DNA from: Sphingomonas lacunae
GTDB lineage: Bacteria; Pseudomonadota; Alphaproteobacteria; Sphingomonadales; Sphingomonadaceae
Direction of reading: 5' to 3'
NCBI RefSeq assembly: GCF_012979535.1
Contig: NZ_CP053015.1
Location: forward strand, 992,001-1,056,000
Length of the DNA stretch: 64,000 nucleotides
Under the pieces are notes generated by a model. The model was not told the DNA's origin. It made no database searches and saw nothing but the letters and a program-made list of their open reading frames with translations. The first letter of the stretch is position 1. Each line of letters starts with the position of its first letter. Made by a program: the position numbers and the translations under genes. Shown piece after piece: positions 18,085 to 26,276 of the stretch.

Positions 18085-18287
18085 CGCTGCGCCTGCGCCC
18101 GACCCCTCCATCGCCGCAGCGGCTGGCGCGGCGGCAAGCGTTGGTCACCAATGCGGCCGTGGTCCAATCAGCATCGATCGCATCGGTCGCGACGGCCGAT
18201 GTCGGCGAGCTGCAAGAGGTGATCGCGGCACAAGCCGAAACCATCGCCACCATCAACGAACGGCTGGACAACGCCGACATTCCATAG
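18081..18287 (+). CDS. Small protein of unknown function in the lysis cassette
   Basis: This 68-residue protein begins with a basic, proline-containing stretch and ends in a likely amphipathic coiled coil (VGELQEVIAAQAETIATINE). It has no membrane segment. An ATGA overlap with the preceding gene and a 9-base gap to the spanin gene place it firmly in the lysis operon. I do not recognise it. Confidence 0.5.
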   Translation: MTLRLRPTPPSPQRLARRQALVTNAAVVQSASIASVATADVGELQEVIAAQAETIATINERLDNADIP

Positions 18288-18296
18288 GAGCCCGCC

Positions 18297-18689
18297 ATGG
18301 ACCTGCTTGCCCTTGCCCGCCGATTGACCTGGCCGTTCCTTGCCGCGCTGATCCTGCTCGGTCTGGTCGCTGTCACCTTTCAGCAATGCTCAAAGGCCCG
18401 GCAGGCAAGCAGTGCGGCCGCTGTGGCGCAAAGTCAGGCAGGGGCGACTTCCGCGTCAGGGCGCGACGCCGTTACCACTGTCGGACGCACTGAGCGCCAT
18501 TCTGACACTATCGACCAAATGCACCGGGAGAATGCCCATGTCATCCAATCGTCGCCGGGCGCTGATGCGCCTGTGGATCCTGCCCTGTCTGGCGCTGCCC
18601 GTCGCGGCCTGTGTCGGTACGCCGCCAATCGTGGCAAGCCCGAGTGCGTGCAGCTCGCTCCTGCCGCCGGAGTGGCAAGCGGGCGTTGA
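18297..18689 (+). CDS. Inner-membrane spanin (Rz-like)
   Basis: This 130-residue protein has an uncleaved N-terminal membrane anchor (WPFLAALILLGLVAVTF, about residues 12-28) and a polar, helical periplasmic part, the plan of Rz i-spanins. The Rz1-like lipoprotein gene begins inside it in another frame. The two would span the periplasm and fuse the membranes in the last step of lysis. An AGGAG ribosome-binding site lies about 5 bases before the ATG. The identification relies on topology and the overlapping partner. Confidence 0.72.
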   Translation: MDLLALARRLTWPFLAALILLGLVAVTFQQCSKARQASSAAAVAQSQAGATSASGRDAVTTVGRTERHSDTIDQMHRENAHVIQSSPGADAPVDPALSGAARRGLCRYAANRGKPECVQLAPAAGVASGR

Positions 18690-18873
18690 GGGTGCGCCGC
18701 TGCCGGCAGGCGAGACGATCGGCGAGTGGATCAGCTATGCCGACGCGCAGACGGGGCAGCTCGACAAGGCCAATGATCGCTATGTCGCGGCGACGGGCAT
18801 CATCAGCCGTTGCGAAGAACGCGACCGGCAGGCCATCGAGCGCAACCGTCGGCGGTGGTGGCAGATCCTTTGA
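18538..18873 (+). CDS. Outer-membrane spanin lipoprotein (Rz1-like)
   Basis: This 111-residue protein starts within the Rz-like gene in the +1 frame (152-base overlap) and extends beyond it. It has a basic N-terminus, a hydrophobic stretch (LWILPCLALPVAAC) and a lipobox LPVAAC, so cleavage is predicted before Cys25. The mature part contains PP-rich and coiled regions (DAQTGQLDKANDRYVAATG). The ATG at 18538 is preceded by GGGAG; an in-frame ATG at 18565 is the alternative. Embedded spanin pairs are a phage hallmark. Confidence 0.75.
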   Translation: MSSNRRRALMRLWILPCLALPVAACVGTPPIVASPSACSSLLPPEWQAGVEGAPLPAGETIGEWISYADAQTGQLDKANDRYVAATGIISRCEERDRQAIERNRRRWWQIL

Positions 18874-18913
18874 TCATTGAAGTGCCTTCCCAGGAATGGT
18901 ACATGCTGAACAT

Positions 18914-18997
18914 CCCTAGAGGTGGGAACCGCCACCCCACGCACCCGCAAGGGTAGAGGCTTCGAGCCGAGAGATCGCGGATGGCATCGCGCTAGGG
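18914..18997 (+). ncRNA. Candidate multibranched structured RNA at the 3' end of the phage late operon
   Basis: CCCTAG (18914-18919) can pair with CTAGGG (18992-18997), enclosing four small hairpins: GGTGG/CCACC (18921-18936), ACCC-GCAA-GGGT with a GNRA loop (18943-18954), GGCT-TCG-AGCC (18958-18968) and CGCG/CGCG (18976-18991). The element lies between the last lysis gene and the terminator. It does not fit a canonical tRNA. It may be a 3'-UTR stabiliser or a small RNA; the fold was drawn by eye. Confidence 0.35.
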
Positions 18998-19030
18998 ACT
19001 GTCCACTGTCTTTGTCAGGGGATCTCGGAA

Positions 19031-19059
19031 AATCCCGTCGAGCGATCGGCGGGGTTTTT
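19031..19059 (+). terminator. Terminator between the late operon and the convergent small gene
   Basis: AATCCCG (19031-19037) pairs with CGGGGTT (19050-19056, one G-T pair), followed by further T residues. Read on the other strand the same stem is followed by ATTTTCC, so it can also end the small gene that stops at 19064. Probably bidirectional. Confidence 0.65.
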
Positions 19060-19063
19060 CGTT

Positions 19064-19279
19064 TCATCTGCGGCCGCGCCACACGGCGATCGCCAGAATC
19101 ACAATGACCAGGAGCAGAACCGCGCCGTCGATCAGCAGCAGCTGGTGCTGATCGGCAAAGGTGGGCGGGCCTTCGCTGATTGTGACCGGCCCCTCTGGTT
19201 CGGGCGCGTATCCATCAAACACGTTGGGGGGCGTGCCGATAGCTAAAGGGGGTTGCTCTTCAACAGGTATCGTGGCCAT
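19064..19279 (-). CDS. Small membrane protein sharing an N-terminal tag with the ejection protein (putative superinfection-exclusion gene)
   Basis: This 71-residue protein has a proline-rich N-terminal half, one hydrophobic helix (about residues 53-67) and a basic end (WRGRR). By the positive-inside rule its N-terminus would face the periplasm. Residues 20-38 (VFDGYAPEPEGPVTISEGP) match residues 6-24 of the 1086-residue transglycosylase ejection protein at 15 of 19 positions, with many silent DNA differences, which points to selection on the peptide. It is transcribed against the late genes and lies next to the attachment site, the usual place for genes expressed in the lysogen. No clear ribosome-binding site is visible. 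The exclusion function is my inference. Confidence 0.6.
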   Translation of the reverse strand: MATIPVEEQPPLAIGTPPNVFDGYAPEPEGPVTISEGPPTFADQHQLLLIDGAVLLLVIVILAIAVWRGRR

Positions 19280-19290
19280 TACGCATTGTA

Positions 19291-19311
19291 CCGCATTCCG
19301 ACAAAATGCGG
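19291..19311. promoter_or_regulatory. Inverted repeat upstream of the small prophage gene
   Basis: CCGCATT (19291-19297) and AATGCGG (19305-19311) are perfect inverted arms with a 7-base spacer, 12-32 bases before the start codon of the gene at 19064-19279. The surrounding 19281-19380 is clearly more AT-rich than its neighbours. It could be an operator or an RNA hairpin controlling translation. Confidence 0.35.
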
Positions 19312-19380
19312 AAGCTGATGCAATTTCGGACTGTTTTTGGAAAGCTAAGTTATTGAAAAATCATAATAGCTTGCAGCTTC

Positions 19381-19421
19381 CCAAGCTTACGACGAGGGTT
19401 CGATTCCCTTCACCCGCTCCA
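19381..19421 (+). repeat. Prophage attachment site: 3' part of tRNA-Gly
   Basis: The sequence carries the 3' anticodon-stem side, the T arm (GGGTTCGATTCCC) and the acceptor end ACCCGCTCCA of a tRNA-Gly, probably the UCC isoacceptor, without the 5' half. A lone 3' half at the edge of a prophage is the expected scar of integration into a tRNA gene; the complete gene should lie at the other prophage end, outside the window. The stretch 19280-19654 around it holds no other gene: AT-rich phage DNA on the left, and the short upstream region of the MFS gene on the right. Confidence 0.75.
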
Positions 19422-19654
19422 GCTTGGGCAATGGTCGTTCCGACCGGCAGATAGAGGGCGAGTTAGAGTGACCTTGCGCCCTCTGCACCCCCTCCCTTTT
19501 TTGACTGGAAAGCAGACAATACAGGCTGGAATTGCACAGAGACTTTCAGGCGCGCCGGGATATTTTACGCGCCACAATAAATGCTTGCTGTGACTCTTTT
19601 TGCTCTAATATCTCCTGATTCTCTGGCGTCGCGGGCAGCGTCGAGCGATAAGCG

Positions 19655-20866
19655 ATGAGCAAACGACCGCATGCCATCCTGTTCATTGTTGCGACCATTT
19701 TTGTCGACGCGATCGGCTTTGGCATCATCATGCCGGTGCTGCCACAGCTGGTGATGGATGTGGCGAACAAGCCGTTGGACGAGGCCATCAGCATCGGCGC
19801 CTGGATCGGCTTTGCCATGGCGCTGGCGAGCTTTTTCGCCGCACCCATCCTGGGCAACCTGTCCGATGCCTATGGCCGCCGCCGCGTGCTGCTGATCGCG
19901 CTGGGCGGTCTCGCGCTCGATTATCTGTTGCTGACGGTCGTACAGACATTGCCATGGCTGTTCATCGCCCGGATCATCTCGGGCGTGGTCGGCGGCAGCT
20001 ATGCCGCAGCGCAGGCGGCGATTGCCGACATCACCGCGCCCGAAGAGCGCGCCCGCAACTTCGGCTTTGTCGGCGCGGCGTTCGGCGTCGGCTTCATCGC
20101 CGGACCGGTGATCGGCGGCCTGCTCGGCGAGATGGGCCCGCGCGCGCCCTTTATCGCCGCCGCGATCCTCGCCGGGCTCAATTTCCTCTATGGCCTGACG
20201 CTGTTCCCCGAGACGCTGCCGCCCGAGCGCCGCCGCCCGTTCGACTGGCGCCGCGCCAACCCGCTCGGCGCGCTCAACACCGCGCGCGCCGTGCCGGGCG
20301 TGATGGCCGTGGTGGTGATCCTGACGCTGTGGCAGGTCGCCAGCCTGGTCTATCCGTTGACCTGGACCTGGTATGCGATCGCCCGCTTTGACTGGACCCC
20401 GGGCATCATCGGCGCGAGTCTGGCGGGGGTTGGCGTGGTACTGGCGCTGAGCCAGATTTTCCTGACCGGCAGGGCCGTGGCGACACTGGGCGAGCGCAAC
20501 GCCGCATCGGTCGGCCTGGTCGGCGCGTCAGGATGCTTCCTCGCCTATGCCTTTGCCACACAGGGGTGGATGGCGGTCGCCGTCACCCCCTTCCTCGCGA
20601 TCGGCGCGCTGGTGCAGCCCAGCCTGATGGCGATGCTGTCCCGCCGGGCGTCCGCCGACACACAAGGGGAAATGCAGGGCGTTGCGTCGATGGCAATGGG
20701 CGTGGGCTCGCTGGTCGCACCGCTGTTGCTGACCGGCACGATGGCCCGCTTTACCGGCCCGGATGCCCCGGTCGATTTTCCCGGCGCGGCCTTCATCGTC
20801 TCGACAGGCTTTGCGCTGGCGGCGCTGGTGCTGCTACGCCAGCTGCCCAAGGCGAGCCCGGCCTGA
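19655..20866 (+). CDS. MFS exporter of the TetA-like family
   Basis: This 403-residue protein has about 12 membrane helices. It shows the MFS A-motif region between helices 2 and 3 (GNLSDAYGRRRVLL, about residues 69-82) and the C-motif in helix 5 (GAAFGVGFIAGPVIGG), typical of drug/H+ antiporters of the TetA(A-G) group. The first helix (ATIFVDAIGFGIIMPVLPQL) is also characteristic. It is the first chromosomal gene after the prophage attachment site. Chromosomal homologues of this family need not confer tetracycline resistance, and the substrate cannot be read from the sequence. No repressor gene is adjacent. Confidence 0.85.
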   Translation: MSKRPHAILFIVATIFVDAIGFGIIMPVLPQLVMDVANKPLDEAISIGAWIGFAMALASFFAAPILGNLSDAYGRRRVLLIALGGLALDYLLLTVVQTLPWLFIARIISGVVGGSYAAAQAAIADITAPEERARNFGFVGAAFGVGFIAGPVIGGLLGEMGPRAPFIAAAILAGLNFLYGLTLFPETLPPERRRPFDWRRANPLGALNTARAVPGVMAVVVILTLWQVASLVYPLTWTWYAIARFDWTPGIIGASLAGVGVVLALSQIFLTGRAVATLGERNAASVGLVGASGCFLAYAFATQGWMAVAVTPFLAIGALVQPSLMAMLSRRASADTQGEMQGVASMAMGVGSLVAPLLLTGTMARFTGPDAPVDFPGAAFIVSTGFALAALVLLRQLPKASPA

Positions 20867-20881
20867 CCGCCGCCGGCCGGC

Positions 20882-21640
20882 TCAGATACCGCCGGGGGTC
20901 GACTCATAGCCGAGCGCGGCGAGGCCGGTGGCGATGGCGGTGCTGCATGCCTGTGCCGCGTCGGCATCGGTCGAGCGGGTGACGAAATTGGCACCGACAC
21001 GCCCCTCACGGAAGAAGGGATAGCTGCCGATGGCGCAGCCGTCATGCGCCTTTTCGGTCGAGCGGAGCAGGTCCGACACTTCGCTTTCCGCCACCCAGGC
21101 GCCGAGCGTGATCGAGACCACCGGCTTGCCGCCCTGAAGCGTGCCGGTCAGCGCGTCGAGCATGCCGGCGGTGATGTGCGGTACGCCGGCCATGACGAAG
21201 ATATTGCCGAGCCGGATGCCCGGCGCGCCCGACATCTTGTTGGGGATGAGGTCCGCCCCGTCTGGCACACGGGCCATGCGCAGCCGTGCCTCGGTCACGC
21301 CGCCCCGCGTTTCATAATAGCGGGTGAGGATGGCGACGGCATCGGGATGATGGACCACGCCGACGCCGAGCGCGGCGGCAATGGCATCCACGGTGATGTC
21401 ATCATGCGTCGGGCCAATGCCGCCGGTGGTGAAGAGATAATCATTGCGGGCGCGCAATATGTTCACCGCCTCGATGATCGCCTCCTGATCATCGGCGACG
21501 ACGCGCACTTCGGCGAGGCGGATGCCCTGCACATTGAGCCAGGCCGCGATCTGCGCGACATTCTTGTCCTGCGTACGGCCCGAAAGGATCTCGTCGCCGA
21601 TCACCACCAGAGCGGCGGTCCAGATTTTTTCCTGCGTCAT
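20882..21640 (-). CDS. CinA/MoaB-type molybdopterin-binding domain protein
   Basis: This 252-residue protein consists of the competence/damage-inducible CinA N-terminal domain: VVIGDEILSGRTQDKN at the N-terminus, FTTGGIGPTHDDIT (about residues 71-84) and NKMSGAPG. It lacks the C-terminal nicotinamide-nucleotide deamidase domain of full CinA. Such stand-alone proteins are annotated as competence/damage-inducible protein A; hydrolysis of ADP-ribose or FAD-type nucleotides has been shown for relatives. I start at the Met before TQEKIW because the ten residues upstream are not family-like. It is convergent with the MFS gene and divergent from map. Confidence 0.8.
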   Translation of the reverse strand: MTQEKIWTAALVVIGDEILSGRTQDKNVAQIAAWLNVQGIRLAEVRVVADDQEAIIEAVNILRARNDYLFTTGGIGPTHDDITVDAIAAALGVGVVHHPDAVAILTRYYETRGGVTEARLRMARVPDGADLIPNKMSGAPGIRLGNIFVMAGVPHITAGMLDALTGTLQGGKPVVSITLGAWVAESEVSDLLRSTEKAHDGCAIGSYPFFREGRVGANFVTRSTDADAAQACSTAIATGLAALGYESTPGGI

Positions 21641-21705
21641 GATGCCTGCCATAGCCGAGCGCGCAGGCATGGCAAACTGTCGCGTTTGCCATTATATCCC
21701 CCTCC

Positions 21706-23125
<1,420 letters not shown>

Positions 23126-23245
23126 TCCCTTTTTCACGAAATTGATGGTCGTCATTCCGCCCCGGGGCGGGCGGGACCACAATAGACCAACCCAAACGCC
23201 CAATGGCCCAACCGCCACAGGCACTGCAGACGAGGACTCACACCC

Positions 23246-24658
23246 ATGGCCAACACGCCGAAAGACATTGTCGCGATGATCAAGGACAAGGAGATCGAAT
23301 GGGTCGATCTCCGCTTCACCGACCCCAAGGGCAAGTGGCAGCACCTGACCATGACCGCCGCGCTGATCGATGAAGACCAGCTGGAAGACGGCCTGATGTT
23401 CGACGGTTCGTCGATCGACGGGTGGAAGGCGATCAACGAATCGGACATGATCCTCAAGCCCGACCTCGATGCCATCCACATGGACCCGTTCAGCGCGACG
23501 CCGATGCTCGTGGTCTTCTGTGATATTGTCGAACCGTCGACCGGCGAACTTTATGCCCGCGACCCGCGTTCGACCGCCAAGCGCGCCGAAGCCTATGTCA
23601 AGGCAACTGGCATCGGCGACACCATCTATGTCGGCCCCGAAGCCGAATTCTTCATGTTTGACGATGTCCGTTTCGAAAATGGCTATGCCGGTTCGGGCTA
23701 CACCATCGACGATGTCGAGCTGCCGACCAACACCGGCCGCAGCTATGATTCGGGCAATATGGGCCACCGCCCGCGCGCCAAGGGCGGTTATTTCCCGGTC
23801 GCCCCGGTGGACAGCGCCGTCGACATCCGCGCCGAGATGACCTCGACCATGCGCGAAATGGGCCTCAACATGGACAAGCACCACCATGAGGTGGCCGCTG
23901 CCCAGCACGAACTCGGCCTGACCTTTGACACGCTGGTCAAGACCGCCGACAATATGCAGATCTACAAATATGTCGTGCACCAGGTTGCCCATGCCTATGG
24001 CAAGACCGCGACCTTCATGCCCAAGCCGATCAAGGACGATAACGGCAGCGGCATGCACACCCACATGTCGATCTGGAAGGGCAAGGAGCCGTTGTTCGCC
24101 GGCAATGGCTATGCTGGCCTCTCTGACCTGTGCCTCTATTTCATCGGCGGCGTCATCAAGCACGCCAAGGCGCTGAACGCCTTCACCAACCCGACCACCA
24201 ACAGCTACAAGCGCCTGGTGCCGGGCTTTGAAGCCCCCGTTCTGCTGGCCTATTCGTCGCGCAACCGCTCGGCATCGTGCCGCATCCCCTATGGTGCGGG
24301 CACCAAGTCGAAGCGCGTCGAGTTCCGTTTCCCTGACGCGATGGCCAACCCCTACCTGTGCTATTCGGCGCTGCTGATGGCGGGCCTCGACGGGATCCAG
24401 AACAAGATCCACCCCGGCGACGCGATGGACAAGAACCTCTATGACCTGCCGCCCGAAGAACTGAGCCAGGTGCCGACGGTCTGCGCCTCCTTGCGCGAAG
24501 CGCTGGATTCGCTGTCGGCCGACCATGACTTCCTGCTCAAGGGCGACGTGTTCACCAAGGACCAGATCGAAGCCTATATCGAGCTGAAGTGGAGCGAAGT
24601 GCACCGCTGGGAAATGACCCCCAGCCCGGTCGAATTCGACATGTATTACAGCTGGTAA
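23246..24658 (+). CDS. glnA: Glutamine synthetase type I
   Basis: This 470-residue enzyme makes glutamine from glutamate, ammonia and ATP and forms dodecamers in the cytosol. Visible signatures include [16 protein letters not shown] (about residues 53-68), the metal-binding [10 protein letters not shown], the ATP-binding [19 protein letters not shown] and the glutamate-binding NRSASCRIP. The adenylylation site is the Tyr in [10 protein letters not shown] (about residue 398), so activity should respond to the GlnB/GlnE cascade. It is downstream of glnB and ends in a strong terminator. Confidence 0.97.
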   Translation: MANTPKDIVAMIKDKEIEWVDLRFTDPKGKWQHLTMTAALIDEDQLEDGLMFDGSSIDGWKAINESDMILKPDLDAIHMDPFSATPMLVVFCDIVEPSTGELYARDPRSTAKRAEAYVKATGIGDTIYVGPEAEFFMFDDVRFENGYAGSGYTIDDVELPTNTGRSYDSGNMGHRPRAKGGYFPVAPVDSAVDIRAEMTSTMREMGLNMDKHHHEVAAAQHELGLTFDTLVKTADNMQIYKYVVHQVAHAYGKTATFMPKPIKDDNGSGMHTHMSIWKGKEPLFAGNGYAGLSDLCLYFIGGVIKHAKALNAFTNPTTNSYKRLVPGFEAPVLLAYSSRNRSASCRIPYGAGTKSKRVEFRFPDAMANPYLCYSALLMAGLDGIQNKIHPGDAMDKNLYDLPPEELSQVPTVCASLREALDSLSADHDFLLKGDVFTKDQIEAYIELKWSEVHRWEMTPSPVEFDMYYSW

Positions 24659-24695
24659 CAGCGACGCCCGGGCAGCCGTCCGGAGCGGGAAGAGA

Positions 24696-24726
24696 GGGGG
24701 TCGCGAGGAAGCTCGCGGCCCCCTTT
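24696..24726 (+). terminator. Rho-independent terminator of glnBA
   Basis: GGGGGTCGCGAG (24696-24707) pairs with CTCGCGGCCCCC (24712-24723), one G-T pair, GAAG loop, followed by TTT. It lies 38 bases after the glnA stop. Confidence 0.75.
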
Positions 24727-24812
24727 CGCTTGGGAAGGGGAATCTTGCCCAGGATCGGCACGCAGAGGCGGCAGGTGCTTGCACCCTGCCATGGCGCTGC
24801 TAGGCTGGCGTC

Positions 24813-26144
24813 ATGAAGAGATTTGCCCTGACCATCGCCCTGTTCGCCGCAACCATGCCCTTTGCGGCGGCGCCGTCACCAGTGTTGGCCGCTCCATCGT
24901 CCGCAGAGCGCCGCATGGCGGACTTTGTCGCCAGCGATGCCCCGCGCGGTGAGGCGTTGCTCGAACGGCTGGTCAACCAGAACAGCGGCACCCTGAATCT
25001 GGAGGGCGTGCGCGCCGCTGGCGACATGGTCCGTCCCGAATTTGAGGCGCTGGGCTTTGCCGTCAGCTGGATCGACATGGCCGAGACCGGTCGCGCCGGT
25101 CATCTGGTCGCCACGCATCGCGGCAATGGCCGTGGCAAGCGCATCCTGCTGATCGGGCATCTCGACACGGTGTTTGAACCGGGCAACCCGTTCCAGACCT
25201 ATCGTCGGGAAGGCAACCGGGCGATCGGACCCGGCGTCGGCGATGACAAGGGCGGTGTGGTGGTCATCATCCAGGCGCTGCGCGCGATGCAGGCGGCCGG
25301 GACGTTGCGGGGTGCCGACATCATGGTCGTGCTGACTGGCGACGAGGAACGGACCGGTGACCCGTTACCCATTGCCCGGCGTGACCTGATCGCCGCCGGC
25401 GAGTGGGCGGATGTCGCGCTGGAATATGAAAATCTGGCGACCAGCGGCGAGGGCGAAACGCTGGCCGAATATGGCACGGTGGCCCGCCGCAGTTCAGGCA
25501 GCTGGGAAATCCGCACGACCGGCGAGACTGGCCATTCGAGCGGGATTTTTTCGGAACGGCAGGGGTATGGCGCAGCCTATGAACTGGTGCGCATTCTTGA
25601 CGCCTTCCGGCGCGAACTGCCCGAAGCCAATCTGACCTATAATGTCGGTGTTATGGCGGGCGGCACACCGGCGAGCATCGATGCCGCCGGGGAGACAGTA
25701 AGCGCCACCGGCAAGACCAATATCATAGCCTCGACGGCCATTGCCCGGGGCGACATCCGCACGCTGACCGTGGAACAGGACGAGCGCGTGCGCGCCGCGA
25801 TGCGGGCCATCGTCGGCCAGCACCTGCCGGGCACGACTGCCACAATCAGCTTTGATGAAAGCTACCCGCCGATGGCGCCCACTCCCGGCAACCGCGCACT
25901 GCTCGAGCGACTGAACGCGGTCAACCGGGATCTGGGCCTGCCGGTGATGGCGGAATATGACCCGGCACGGCGGGGAGCGGCCGATTCCAGCTTTGTCGCG
26001 GCTCTCGCCGACACGATGGGTGGCTTGGGCGCAGCAGGTGGCCTGGCTCATGCCGATGGCGAGTGGATCGACCTTGAAAGCCTGCCACGCCAGGCGCTGC
26101 GCTCCGCCGCGCTGATCAGCCGCCTGTCCCGCGAGCCCAGGTGA
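24813..26144 (+). CDS. M20-family metallopeptidase, exported (carboxypeptidase G2-like)
   Basis: This 443-residue protein starts with a signal peptide (about residues 1-26, ending PSPVLA), so it acts in the periplasm or outside. The two-zinc M20 site is complete: LLIGHLDTVFE (His, Asp), GPGVGDDKGGVVV (bridging Asp), LTGDEERTGD (Glu pair) and a C-terminal GLAHADGEWID (His). The dimerisation/lid domain lies between about residues 205 and 320, with the family Gly-rich TGETGHSS segment. Substrates of the family are N-acylated amino acids or folate-type glutamates; the actual one is unknown. It stands alone after the glnA terminator. Confidence 0.85.
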   Translation: MKRFALTIALFAATMPFAAAPSPVLAAPSSAERRMADFVASDAPRGEALLERLVNQNSGTLNLEGVRAAGDMVRPEFEALGFAVSWIDMAETGRAGHLVATHRGNGRGKRILLIGHLDTVFEPGNPFQTYRREGNRAIGPGVGDDKGGVVVIIQALRAMQAAGTLRGADIMVVLTGDEERTGDPLPIARRDLIAAGEWADVALEYENLATSGEGETLAEYGTVARRSSGSWEIRTTGETGHSSGIFSERQGYGAAYELVRILDAFRRELPEANLTYNVGVMAGGTPASIDAAGETVSATGKTNIIASTAIARGDIRTLTVEQDERVRAAMRAIVGQHLPGTTATISFDESYPPMAPTPGNRALLERLNAVNRDLGLPVMAEYDPARRGAADSSFVAALADTMGGLGAAGGLAHADGEWIDLESLPRQALRSAALISRLSREPR

Positions 26145-26276
26145 ACGGGAAAGCCCGCTCGTTTCACCTCGTGCTTCCGCCAGCTTGTCTCTCCATCCGG
26201 GCTGGATAGGGTTGCATCCTGAAACGGGAAACCCCATGCCTGTGGGGGAAGGATTCATCCTGTCAGGAGAGAGAGC

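Noticed and set aside
18914..18997. Phage-encoded tRNA
   Set aside because: Although several hairpins are enclosed by an outer helix, there is no 7-bp acceptor, no recognisable anticodon loop or T loop in the right place and no CCA end.
19381..19421. A complete functional tRNA-Gly gene
   Set aside because: Only the anticodon-stem 3' side, T arm and acceptor 3' strand are present; the bases upstream do not form the D arm or the 5' acceptor strand.
19655..20866. TetA-like exporter as an acquired resistance gene
   Set aside because: Codon use and GC content match the chromosome, there is no adjacent tetR-type repressor or mobile element other than the prophage, and chromosomal homologues are common.
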